From: Aspidiotus rigidus
Taxonomy: Eukaryota > Arthropoda > Insecta > Hemiptera > Diaspididae
Length of the DNA: 64,000 nucleotides
Direction of reading: 5' to 3'
NCBI GenBank assembly: GCA_035079385.1
Contig: JAVHKY010000003.1
Location: 9,031,501-9,095,500, forward strand
A program made the position numbers and the translations under genes. Positions within the stretch are counted from its first letter, which is position 1. Each line of letters opens with the position of its first letter. The notes below the pieces were generated by a model that saw nothing but the letters and a program-made list of their open reading frames with translations, had not been told where the DNA came from and made no database searches. Positions 34,055-43,506 of the stretch are shown piece after piece.

Positions 34055-34840
34055 TCCATCCTATCACATATAGCTCGAGAGTCGAAATTCTTCCAAGTCC
34101 CCCTTCTATCATATATAGCTCGGAAGTCACAATTCTTCCAAGTCCCCCTCCTATCATATATAGCTCGAAAGTCACGATTCTTCCAAGTCCCCCTCCTATC
34201 ATATATATCTCAAGACTTGAAATTGTTCTAAGTCCCCCTTCTATCATATATAGCTCGAGACTCGAAATTCTTCTAAATCTTCTAAGTCCCCCTCTTATCA
34301 CATATAGCTCGAAAGTCACGATTCTTCCAAGTCCCCCTCCTATCATATATATCTCTCAAGACTTGAAATTCTTCCAAGTCCCCCTCCTATCATATATATC
34401 TCAAGACTTGAAATTGTTCTAAGTCCCCCTTCTATCATATATAGCTCAAGACTCGAAATTCTTCTAAATCTTCCAAGTCCCCCTCTTATCACATATAGCT
34501 CGAAAGTCACGATTCTTCCAAGTCCCCCTCCTATCATATATAGCTCGAAAGTCACGATTCTTCCAAGTCCCCCTCCTATCATATATATCTCAAGACTTGA
34601 AATTCTTCCAAGTCACCCTCCTATCATATATAGCTCGAAAGTCACGATTCTTCCAAGTCCCCCTCCTATCATATATATCTCAAGACTTGAAATTGTTCTA
34701 AGTCCCCCTTCTATCATATATAGCTCGAGACTCGAAATTCTTCTAAGTCCCCCTCCTATCATATATACCTCGAGACTCGAAATTCTTCTAAGTCCCCCTC
34801 CTATCATATATAGCTCGAGACTCGAAATTCTTCTAAGTCC
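34055..34840. repeat. Type 2 45-bp minisatellite array
   Basis: Units read ATATATAGCTCGAGACTCG / AAATTCTTCTAAGTCCCCCT with TCACGATTCTTCC variants. They are relatives of the type 1 unit. Blocks of three to five variant units are themselves repeated. Confidence 0.9.
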
Positions 34841-34858
34841 CGTAACCTAACCTAACCT
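34841..34858. repeat. Short TTAGG-like (telomere-type) motif in type 2 end
   Basis: AACCTAACCTAACC is about two and a half units of the arthropod telomere repeat on the minus strand. The equivalent place in the 62.7-kb copy reads AACCTGACCTAACC. It is too short to be a telomere. Confidence 0.6.
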
Positions 34859-34940
34859 TAGGTTACTAACTTCGCGGACGCGGACGCGAACGTTTTCTGA
34901 GGATGTAATCTCCTAACAAAATGGATAGCGGGTTCCCCGC

Positions 34941-35539
34941 ACTAAAAATTAATTGGCAGGAGAGGAGAGAGGCCCTGTTAAAATTTTCCCCGAGCCCGCT
35001 TATTCTCTCTGCGAAGTTGTTCCGATGCCGATGTTTTCAAAAGAAAGGCTGTGTAAAATATGATTTCTGTTTCACACTTTTTCTGTAGCTCTACTTGAAA
35101 ATGGATCATGAAAATTTTGTGCCTGTGCATATCAAGACTCGTACCGTTTTAAAAATAATGTAACGTTAGTTTGTATGATACTCTTATTTTCTGTAAATAT
35201 TTAATCACCTCTTGGGGTCAAAAAACTATTTGACATGTTGACATAAACAACAGCGTCATCTTACTCAATTTCGGTCTCATTAGCTTCTATAAATTGCAAT
35301 TAATTTTCCTCAAGTATTCGGTTTTCGTTAAACTTTATTACAGAGTACAATGAAGTGCTTTGTTTTGAAACACAAGAAATGCCATTAAAAAATTTTTCAG
35401 GAGATACAAAAAATTGATAACGTCATTTTACATTGATAACGTTATTCTCCACCAAAAACGTGGAACCTAAATGCAGCCTTAAATTGGAGATTTAGTTCTA
35501 TACAAGATGGCGGTCCATCAAATTGTTAAAGATCTGTTT
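34941..35539. other. Unassigned sequence
   Basis: Nothing recognised. Confidence 0.3.
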
Positions 35540-38200
35540 GATTGAAATTACATATTGTATTCCTTCATGAAAATTAATTCATACCTATTAAATGAAAACT
35601 CGTTGAAATTTAAGAAAACACTTTCAGCCCGACCCATTATTTATGAAAGGCAAGTTAAATTTCGGACAAGACATTTTCAAGCGAAAAATAAGGATTTTGG
35701 TTAAAATTTAATGTCGCTGGCCACTAGCTTGGCCGTAACATTCGATTAAGCTACGTACCAATTTTTCTTTAATCAGTGAGGTAGGGGGAATCGAAATTCT
35801 AAGCTGACAATATTGTAAGATAGAACCGTGAGAATGATTCCCTCCCAAGACCAGTAAAGGTCTTTCCATGTAATTTTAGTGGCCAAATTATTTTGTTAGG
35901 CAGCTAAAATCTATGGTTTTGTTACGTTCAAATTTTCTAGAGTGAAATAAACTCCAAACGCGATGTTTCTCTCCCATTGAAGGGGACGCAGTAACCACTA
36001 AATGCGTCCACTGCATTTTCCTGAGTAATAAGTGGAAGAAAAGGCTGCAAAGTTTTGATGACCCATGAACTCATGTCTTAAATAGGTCTATATGAGTTCC
36101 CATATAAACTAAAGTTGATGGTTAAAGTTGAAAGCTGAGCAGTTTGAAGTTAAAGAATCAGCGCACACAATTTTCAATATTGAGGAATGTTATTGAACAG
36201 TTCCTTTTAGATTACGGGTAATTTTCTGTTGAGGAGTGTTTCTGCGGAAATTAGCTACCGTTTATAGTTATGAAGTCTCAATATTTTGCAATGAAAGAAC
36301 AGAGAAGATGAAGTTCGTTAGAAACTTCTTTCGTGGGATACAAAAATATCTACCAGAGACAAACGACTCTCCTCTCGATGATTAATTCGTTTAGTGCTGA
36401 AAGAGAGGCCTTCAGTTATGTTAGCAAAGTAACAATAAAATTCGAGACGACCCAGACGACATAATATTATGAAAGATTCAGGTGATTGTTTACCATTAGG
36501 TATTTCGTCTTCCTGATCTTAAGGTGAGTTCATACGAGGCTAGTTCTGTGCGCTATTTTTGCTAGCTGTTAGACTATACAGCTATTCGCTTTGGGATGGA
36601 TAGAACGATAGTCGACACCACTACTCGTTTTTCTACAGACTAGAAGCTATATCTACTGACCGCGTTGGAACACATTACGCCTGTTGACCACAGTAGCCGA
36701 GTAACTGCTAGAAAACTATCCTAGTGTCAACCCATCTTTAAGTCAAAGATAGAGAAAGCGACTGACAACCGTTGAGTATACATCATTATCTGCGAGTAGC
36801 AGAGACACGTCTTACACACACGTTATCAAGGTTTTCACACATGCAGATTTGGTGAAAATAAAGATTTCTATAACCGAAAGACGACCAACCAAAACTACGG
36901 AGAGTAATTTTGTATGAAATTAAAATTAGAATTTGCTGTAGAAGGATAATTAAGACTGACCTGATTAACCATTCCTCGAATCAATATGACTTTGTGGGAT
37001 AAGTCAACGAAAATTACACAAATGTCGACCAACATTTCATGGATCCCTCGGACAAAACCTAGCATACTGTTTTCCCATATGGATATAAAATGTATGCACC
37101 ATTAGTTTCATGAAATAAAGTCGTGGATAGTGGACGCCTAATATCTTGAAAATATCCTGAAAATGGGTAATCTGGGGATATTTTACTGTACAGAATAAAG
37201 TGATGCATGGATAGTGGGCGTCTCATGGCTTCAGAATTTTGAAGATAAAGTGGAGACAAAACGAAGAAATTTTATTGAAAATTTCAAACGTGGTAACAGG
37301 GGGCCAGACTTTTTTACCAAATCTCCATTCTTACCCCGTAGGTGTGTATGTGACGAATTAATGTTCAACGGGACGTAGAAAAACTAAAACCACAGAAAAA
37401 GAAACAGAAATAAATACCAAAAATATGGAAGCAACAAACACTTGTACGACTTCTGTAATGCAGGTGGAGCTTCCTAAAATTGAAGGTTTAAAAGTTACTC
37501 GTCTACGTGACTCACTATGAATCAGGCAGATGCGATAAGTGAAATAGGAGCCGCAGATTGAAAACGACTGAGTAGGAAAAGCCAATCACAGTAAATAGTG
37601 GATAAAGTTTCTTCGACTCACACAGGACTCGCAACAATTTCAAATCTTAAATTACGTGTGTAATGACCCGGCCTTTGAAAACTCTTAATCGAAAAGAATT
37701 GAATGGGCTCCCTTTTATTAAACCATTAATTTAAAGTACATTCTTTTATTTATTTTTCTTAAAGAAATTACTCTAAATATTGCCTGCCACCTATACAGCG
37801 CCTTCTCCCGTTATCGCTTTCGTATAATCAAGATACTATACCCAGTGAGATAATCGTTCCTTCACACTCTTAGCAATAGGACCTACTAACAAAACGAATT
37901 TTCAAGATTCCTATTTTACGTCACTGGCAGCTAAGAATTTTGAATTCTCCTTCCCTCCCCCACGTATTAAAAAAATTTGGTACATAGCTGGAATTGTGCG
38001 GCCAAGCTCGCTGCCAGTAACGAGGCCGCCTTATCTGACAACATTAAATATGTCCATCTTGTCCGAAATTTTATTTGTTTTTTTACCAATGATTGGTTGG
38101 TCTAAAAGTATTTTCTCAAAGAAGAACGAAATTTCTTTCAATAGGCATAAATTAATTTTCATAAAGGAGTAGGATACGTAGTTTTATTCAAACGAATCTT
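35540..38200. mobile_element. Old, diverged foldback element (~2.7 kb)
   Basis: 35540-35810 and 37930-38200 are imperfect inverted repeats sharing TCATGAAAATTAATT/CTATTAAATG, AATTTCGGACAAGA, TTTAATGT, GCTTGGCCG and GTACCAA. Similarity may extend further but fades. No transposase frame lies between them. Size and layout recall the 20.46-23.37 kb foldback, but the sequences differ. Confidence 0.45.
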
Positions 38201-38824
38201 AGGATGTCTTAAAAGAGGAGTTCATTGACTAGATTTCGCCATATCTGAATGTTTTAAAAGGGTTTTGCTCGAGTCTTTCAATTTTATTTAATAAAAATCG
38301 TTCTGATCTTTTACGGAACTACGTTGGTGCAGAGTTCTGTGCTACCGTCTTAGTTCAGAAATTTAATTTTCAACACTGAATTTCTTTAGTGAATGAGAAA
38401 AATAATCTTAAACTCAACTTAATAGAGCAAGAAATATTGAACAACTTGAGAACCCATTCTATTGTTACACTTGAAAGAAGAAATCAGAATTTTCAATCCT
38501 AGCACATTCAGAGTTGCCAAATCATTTGTGACCGTCATGGTCATGATGGTCACATGAGGTCAGAGACGAACAATTCGGATCTTAAATTTTATGGATCTTG
38601 GTCACATATGGTCACGGTTACGGTCACGTATATTATGGTTAGGCCCAACCATGAACCAAATGAATTACTCCTAACTCTGAGTACATCTAGGAGACGTAAA
38701 GACAACTCATACTTGCAGCTATTCAAATCTTTAAAGATTGGTAGGTCCAAGACGTGTTTCTTTTGGACTTCCTTCTCCCGAGACCAGAATACTTCATAAG
38801 AAATAATAAAATAACCAAACTTAC
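38201..38824. other. Unassigned sequence
   Basis: Contains a GGTCA(C/T)-rich patch at 38530-38640 with no element structure. Nothing else recognised. Confidence 0.3.
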
Positions 38825-38942
38825 GGCGTAACAGACGTAATCGTGTCCACAACAATATTCATCATCTTTTTCGTGTATAATGGCATCACAGTAGCAGGTT
38901 CCGTCGATTTGATCTATGATATCAATTTTTGTGCGCATTTTT
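38825..38942 (-). CDS. Possible exon encoding a Cys-rich segment
   Basis: The minus-strand open stretch reads MRTKIDIIDQIDGTCYCDAI and then EYCCGHDYVCYA. It ends at a strong splice donor GTAAGT (38824-38819), with a candidate acceptor TTGCAAG just upstream. The C-x-C … CC-x4-C spacing resembles small extracellular Cys-rich domains, but no family is recognised. It could be chance. Confidence 0.25.
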
Positions 38943-39701
38943 CTTGCAACCGAAGAATTTTCAAGATCGATAATAGTCAAGTCCAGAAAAATAAAAATTC
39001 TCTTTATTCTGGCCGATACAAAACCGGCTTCGAATTATTATAACTCGACGTTATCGCGCAAAAATTTCTAGGTACCGGTATGTTTTTTCTACTAAACATC
39101 AACAATGAGCACGTGCTGTAAACTGTCGAAACGCGAGCTTTTCATGCGAGTTTTTATAAATCGATTGCCCCTCCAAACGTTATTAATCCTCGCTTAAAAC
39201 TCGATGTTGTCACGCATCTGCGTACAGAATACGTGTTCAAACCGTTTGAAAAATATTCATTGCTATTTAAGCAAGTTTTCCACTGCGTCGTCGGTCTTAG
39301 AATTCATTACGAGAGATCTTCCTCTTTTTTCTCTCTTCATTTTTCTCATAATTTCTGCAGTAGTCGCACTCCAATTTATCATAATATTCATAATAAGTTG
39401 ATCATTGTCCGAGCCACTTACTCTTAAAAACCGTTATCAATACGCGATTATATTTGGACGATAATAATTTACTTAAAATTAATGAGGTTTACGCTAAGTC
39501 CGAGAAAATGTGAAAACTTATGTAACAATATAACTGCGTAAAAGTGAAATTATTGCAAGAGAAGATTTACTTCGATTTATTTTCGTAGTGATTTTGTGGA
39601 CTACACTTTTCTTTATCGAATATACAGTCATCGAAACAGAAAAAGGGAATTATCGGAACTCATAATGAGTGAGTGAGGTGTAAGTAGAGCACTAATATTG
39701 A
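38943..39701. other. Unassigned sequence
   Basis: Nothing recognised. Confidence 0.3.
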
Positions 39702-39754
39702 AAAAGGGTTTTTCAATTGTAGGTACAAATCTAGGTACTTTATTAGAAGCTTAT

Positions 39755-39792
39755 ACAAGAGTACTTTCGGGTGTTATCCCATCATCACTTGT
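39755..39792 (-). ncRNA. Hammerhead-like motif, inverted arm of PLE family 2
   Basis: Mirror copy of 45430-45467 with stem I ACAA/TTGT, stem II GGG/CCC, GAAA and palindromic AGTACT. The first core base is G instead of C (GTGATGA), which should impair cleavage. Confidence 0.5.
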
Positions 39793-40016
39793 GTCGCAAC
39801 TGGAGAACAAGGCCTTAACCATGAGTTTGTATAGTATAACACTGTGATCTTATTGGCTATAACAATACTGTGTTGTGATTGGTTCACTTCTTAGAAACTT
39901 ATTCATACAATAATATGACATTTTGTTCTTACTGGCTAAAACATACAGCTTTGTGATTGGTTCAATCTATTGTTCTAAATGGTGCGTTTCTATTGGCTCC
40001 CTGAATTCCTGCCGTC

Positions 40017-40423
40017 TCATTGGTTGGTTCCGTTCTTCTTCTCTCGTCTAATCACCGGGCCGAATAATTTTTCGCTGTCAAATATGATTACATTGTTCAA
40101 GAGGCAGGCTTTCTTCCTCTTGGCTTTTGCAATCTCCATTTGTTCCCACAGTTTTCTTCTCTTTGTGCGATTCTCTACGTGTATGACTTCAAATATTCCC
40201 TCTCCATCGTGGTTTTCCTCGTTACAGTGTTTCCCAAACAGTGACTTGCCATCTTCTTTCTCCCTCGACGTTTTGTGCTCCTTTCTCCTGATCTCAAACT
40301 TTCTCCCAGTCTCACCGATATAGATCCCCTCGCACTGTTCACAACTGAGCTTGTACACTCCGCTTAAGCTATCCTCGTCCTTTTGTTCCGTCTGGTCATT
40401 GCTGATTCTCTTCACCATGGGTT
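40017..40423 (-). pseudogene. PLE family 2 GIY-YIG endonuclease in inverted arm
   Basis: Near-identical in sequence to the plus-strand copy at 42884-43315: GVYKLSCEQCEGIYIGETG, RRKEHKTSREKEDGKSLFGK, then KKACLLNNVIIFDSEKLFGP. Homology between the arms starts at QPMVKRIS. It lacks an RT on this strand, so it is a by-product of the inverted duplication, although the frame is intact. Confidence 0.85.
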
Positions 40424-41232
40424 GGTGCAGCCAGAGAGGCTGAACCAGTGTAGGCTTGAAAGCATGGCCATTAGCTGTGAACAAGTAATCCAAACCATGG
40501 AACACGACGTGAGACCAGAGGCCCGGACTAAAATTGGGAAAGTGCTGTTGGACATCAAAGAGGATATGTGCCGAACCTATGACAGAACGCAAGTAATGCA
40601 GAGGAAGGTCATAAATCTATAAAAGAAGATCCGACAGAACAACCTGATTTTGACAAAGGCGGATAAGGGCAGCACGGTAGTGGTAATGGAGAAGGAGGAC
40701 TACACCCAAAAAGTGGAGTCGTACATCGCAGTTAATGGATACCAAGAGCTGGCAAGGGACCCAACGCGGAAATACCAAGATGACCTGAAAGCTGTGTTGA
40801 AACGGAACAATGTACCCGGCAATGGAAGGACGCTTGAGATGAACCCGGTTGCACCAAAACTCAAGGGGCTTGTAAAACTCCACAAAGCGAACCGTCCGAT
40901 GAGACCCCTGGTCAACAGCATTCAATCACCATGCTACAAGATAACAAAGATCGTAGCCACATTCCTGAAAGAAAACTACCAGTTTGTACCCAGACGATGT
41001 ATCAGAAACAACAGAGAGCTGATTGAGCAACTGGACCAGTTGGAAATCAGGAGTAACGACAAGCTGATATCCTTTGATGTGACTAATATGATTGTACCAA
41101 ACCGAAGGAGGAACTTCTCACCCTGCTCAAAAGCAACAGATACCATTGGAACCCCGATGGGTCAAAGTACACCAACATAGTGGAGGAGATCTTGAGCCAG
41201 AATTACTGCCGCTTCAATAACAGGTTCTACAG
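40424..41232 (+). pseudogene. PLE family 2 N-terminal region and RT first half
   Basis: Two plus-strand frames encode the upstream helical region (…KIGKVLLDIKEDMCRTYD) and the RT start: TKADKGSTVVVMEKEDY, LVKLHKANRPMRPLVNSIQS and KLISFDVTNM (motif A with its Asp). A frame change near 41090 puts LLTLLKSNRYHWNPDGSKYT in another frame. The coding sequence is then cut at RFYSQERG by the nested PLE. A stop near 40620 also separates the first part. Confidence 0.8.
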
Positions 41233-41245
41233 TCAGGAAAGGGGA
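41233..41245 (+). repeat. 13-bp target site duplication, left
   Basis: TCAGGAAAGGGGA, repeated at 42259-42271 on the other side of the nested PLE. Confidence 0.85.
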
Positions 41246-41306
41246 ACGAAAAAACGAATACTCTAAAGGGAGAGTAAACAAATGCAAACCGCAGAAAATA
41301 AAAACG

Positions 41307-41344
41307 AAGGGAGCGCTTTCGGTTAAACAACCATCTTCAGACCT
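41307..41344 (-). ncRNA. Hammerhead-ribozyme-like motif in nested PLE 3' end
   Basis: On the minus strand: core CTGAAGA (fits CTGANGA), one extra T, stem II GGTT/AACC with GTTT loop, GAAA, palindromic AGCGCT, then C. Stem I (AGG with CCT plus neighbours) is weaker, with a mismatch next to the core. The core is fully consensus. Confidence 0.6.
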
Positions 41345-41385
41345 GAAATGAAAGCAACTGACGAACGAAAGAGAAAAAAGAGGTA

Positions 41386-42243
41386 TTAAGATCGTCCGAA
41401 CGAGAAATCACGGTGTGAATCATAAACCTGTTCGATCAAGCCATCTTCCGGAATGTACGAGTTGAGTATAGTGATACCGTCAGTGTTGAGGTGACGCATT
41501 ATCTCTATATTCTCGAGAGCGATACGTTTACGGTAGGAATTCTCCTTATGGAGGAGCTTTTCGGATCCCTCGCGGAAACTGTGGCCACTGTTAATCAAAT
41601 GATCAGCGAAAGCTGACTCCCCTAAGCGTCCCTTCTTCCAAGACTTCAGGTGCTCAGCTACTCTAACTTTCATCTGGCGGCTGGTCTCACCAATATAAAA
41701 GCCTCCACAATCCTCACATTCCATCTTATAAACACCACTCCTTTCATCAACCGGTATGGGATCCTTCAGTCTCACAAACAACCTCTTGACTGTGGTGAGG
41801 TTGTAAAACGCGGGTCTGAAACCAAACGGGCGAAGGGCCCGACCCAATTGCTGGGAGAAATTCCCCAGGAAAGGGAGACTGATCCAACGCAAACGGCGAT
41901 CACGGATCGTGTCTCGGGGGAGGGAGGTGGTGGAATCAAGAAGGCTCCTCGTAACTTTCCTCCGAACCATCACGTCAACGTCGACATTGACTCCATTCGC
42001 TCTAGCCAGGTGTTTTATAGTAAGTAATTCTTTCTTATAAGCAGATTGACTCAACGGAATACGAGTCAGTCTGTGAACTAGGCTATGAAAAGCAGCCATC
42101 TTATGAGCAACAGGACCGAACGAACCACCGTGGACTAAAACATCGGTCGTAGTATCTTTCCTGTAAATTCCAAACTTGTGGATACCGTCTACAATAGAGA
42201 TCGATAAATCCAAAAAGTTAATGGAAAATACCCCTATTTCCAA
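41386..42243 (-). CDS. PLE C-terminal RT/thumb plus GIY-YIG endonuclease (5'-truncated)
   Basis: A 285-codon open frame. Residues 1-60 hold INFLDLSISIVDGIHKFGIY (RT motif D/E region) and FGPVAHKMAAFHS. Residues 60-155 are the RT thumb/linker (VMVRRKVTRSLLDSTTSLPR, LRPFGFRPAFYN). Residues 160-270 are the endonuclease: ERSGVYKMECEDCGGFYIGE with Cys pair, MKVRVAEHLKSWKKG, FADHLINSGHSFREG, and the ALENIEIMRHLNTDG acidic helix. The palm with YVDD is missing, so no reverse transcription is possible, though the endonuclease looks intact. The ATG used is only the first in the truncated frame. Confidence 0.85.
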   Translation of the reverse strand: MEIGVFSINFLDLSISIVDGIHKFGIYRKDTTTDVLVHGGSFGPVAHKMAAFHSLVHRLTRIPLSQSAYKKELLTIKHLARANGVNVDVDVMVRRKVTRSLLDSTTSLPRDTIRDRRLRWISLPFLGNFSQQLGRALRPFGFRPAFYNLTTVKRLFVRLKDPIPVDERSGVYKMECEDCGGFYIGETSRQMKVRVAEHLKSWKKGRLGESAFADHLINSGHSFREGSEKLLHKENSYRKRIALENIEIMRHLNTDGITILNSYIPEDGLIEQVYDSHRDFSFGRS

Positions 42244-42258
42244 CGTAAATTTTTTCGT

Positions 42259-42271
42259 TCAGGAAAGGGGA
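42259..42271 (+). repeat. 13-bp target site duplication, right
   Basis: TCAGGAAAGGGGA, partner of 41233-41245. The RT coding sequence resumes here. Confidence 0.85.
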
Positions 42272-42835
42272 CTTGCGATGGGGTCACCGCTGTCACCAAT
42301 ACTGGCGGAGATATTCATGAATGATATGGAAAACAAGATATTGAAGGGCAGCAAGTTTAAAAACTCGATCAAACACTGTGCCAGATATGTAGATGATATC
42401 CTAATTGTGTGGACAGGCACTGATAGACACGTGGATCTATTCCTTTCAGAAATGAACGCGATGAATGAGAGCATCAAATTCACAGTAGAAAAAGGTAATG
42501 AGACCATCAACTATTTGGACCTTACACTCACAATGGAAAACAATAGGATAGAATACAAAATCTACAGGAAGGCGACGCATACTGACACCATCATTCCAAA
42601 TGACTCCTACCACCACCCCAGGCACAAGTTGGCGGCAATCCAGAACTACTGCTATCGGGCAATTTCTATCCTCAAGAACAACGAAGAGAAGAGGAAAGAG
42701 ATCGAGATAGTAAAGCAGATCGCAGAAGCCAATGGCTACCGTAGATGTGTGGTGGAGGGAGTCTTTGGGAAAATGGAAACAAAGAAAGGAACCAATGATA
42801 GCATAGCGAGAAAGTACTCCGGATCGAGACCATAA
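42259..42835 (+). pseudogene. PLE family 2 RT second half
   Basis: Resumes with QERGLAMGSPLSPILAEIFM (motif B), HCARYVDDILIVWTGTDRHV (motif C) and INYLDLTLTMENNRIEYKIY (motifs D/E), then the thumb with HHPRHKLAAIQNYCYRAIS. The frame is clean up to the stop at 42835. The domain would be complete only if the nested PLE and the upstream frame change were absent. Confidence 0.85.
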
Positions 42836-42883
42836 ATAGGAAAGTACACAAACAAGGTGATAAGCGCGTTCAATGGCTAAGAT

Positions 42884-43315
42884 GTGAATGTGGGTATCCA
42901 GAATAACCAACCCATGGTGAAGAGAATCAGCAGTGACCAGACGGAACAAAAGGACAAGGATAGCTTAAGCGGAGTGTACAAGCTCAGTTGTGAACAGTGC
43001 GAGGGGATCTATATCGGTGAGAGTGGGAGAAAGTTTGAGATCAGGAGAAAGGAGCACAAAACGTCGAGGGAGAAAGAAGATGGCAAGTCACTGTTTGGGA
43101 AACACTGTAACGAGGAAAACCACGATGGAGAGGGAATATTTGAAGTCATACACGTAGAGAATCGCACAAAGAGAAGAAAACTGTGGGAACAAATGGAGAT
43201 TGCAAAAGCCAAGAGGAAGAAAGCCTGCCTCTTGAACAATGTAATCATATTTGACAGCGAAAAATTATTCGGCCCGGTGATTAGACGAGAGAAGAAGAAC
43301 GGAACCAACCAATGA
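42884..43315 (+). pseudogene. PLE family 2 GIY-YIG endonuclease
   Basis: 143 codons with GVYKLSCEQCEGIYIGES (two Cys between GIY and YIG), KFEIRRKEHK, FGKHCNEENHDGEG (His pair), FEVIHVENRTKRRKLWEQ (acidic helix) and CLLNNVIIFDSEKLFGP. Intact in frame. A stop separates it from the RT frame, whereas in working PLEs the two form one protein. Confidence 0.85.
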
Positions 43316-43506
43316 GACGGCAGGAATTCAGGGAGCCAATAGAAACGCACCATTTAGAACAATAGATTGAACCAATCACAAAGCTGTATGTTTTAGCCAG
43401 TAAGAACAAAATGTCATATTATTGTATGAATAAGTTTCTAAGAAGTGAACCAATCACAACACAGTATTGTTATAGCCAATAAGATCACAGCGTTATACTA
43501 TAAAAA

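Larger units (their letters stand above)
33927..34940 (+). mobile_element. Type 2 minisatellite element, complete copy J
   Basis: The 5' end TTAGAAGCC is followed by a hairpin, GCCAATGCA/TGCAATGGC around a 5-nt loop (one mismatch), then a CAGAGAACCCGC hairpin remnant and a unique ~100-bp region. About 17 minisatellite units follow (34055-34840), then a GCGGACGCGGACGCG tract. The 3' end is a GCGGG-TTC-CCCGC hairpin (34928-34940). A-runs lie on both sides. Same plan as type 1, different end sequences. Confidence 0.8.
41246..42258 (-). mobile_element. Nested 5'-truncated Penelope-like element (family 1)
   Basis: A 1013-bp insertion inside the RT of PLE family 2, flanked by TCAGGAAAGGGGA on both sides. 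It is truncated at its 5' end in the RT thumb and retains the linker, a complete GIY-YIG domain and the 3' end. Unlike the 31-kb copy it has no inverted 3' end. It is the least damaged family 1 coding sequence here and closely matches 1-288. Confidence 0.9.

Noticed and set aside
34841..34858. Interstitial telomere
   Set aside because: Only about two and a half units, and at a fixed position within a mobile element.
40700..40921. Minus-strand open frames opposite the PLE RT coding strands
   Set aside because: They are antisense shadows of recognised RT and endonuclease sequences.
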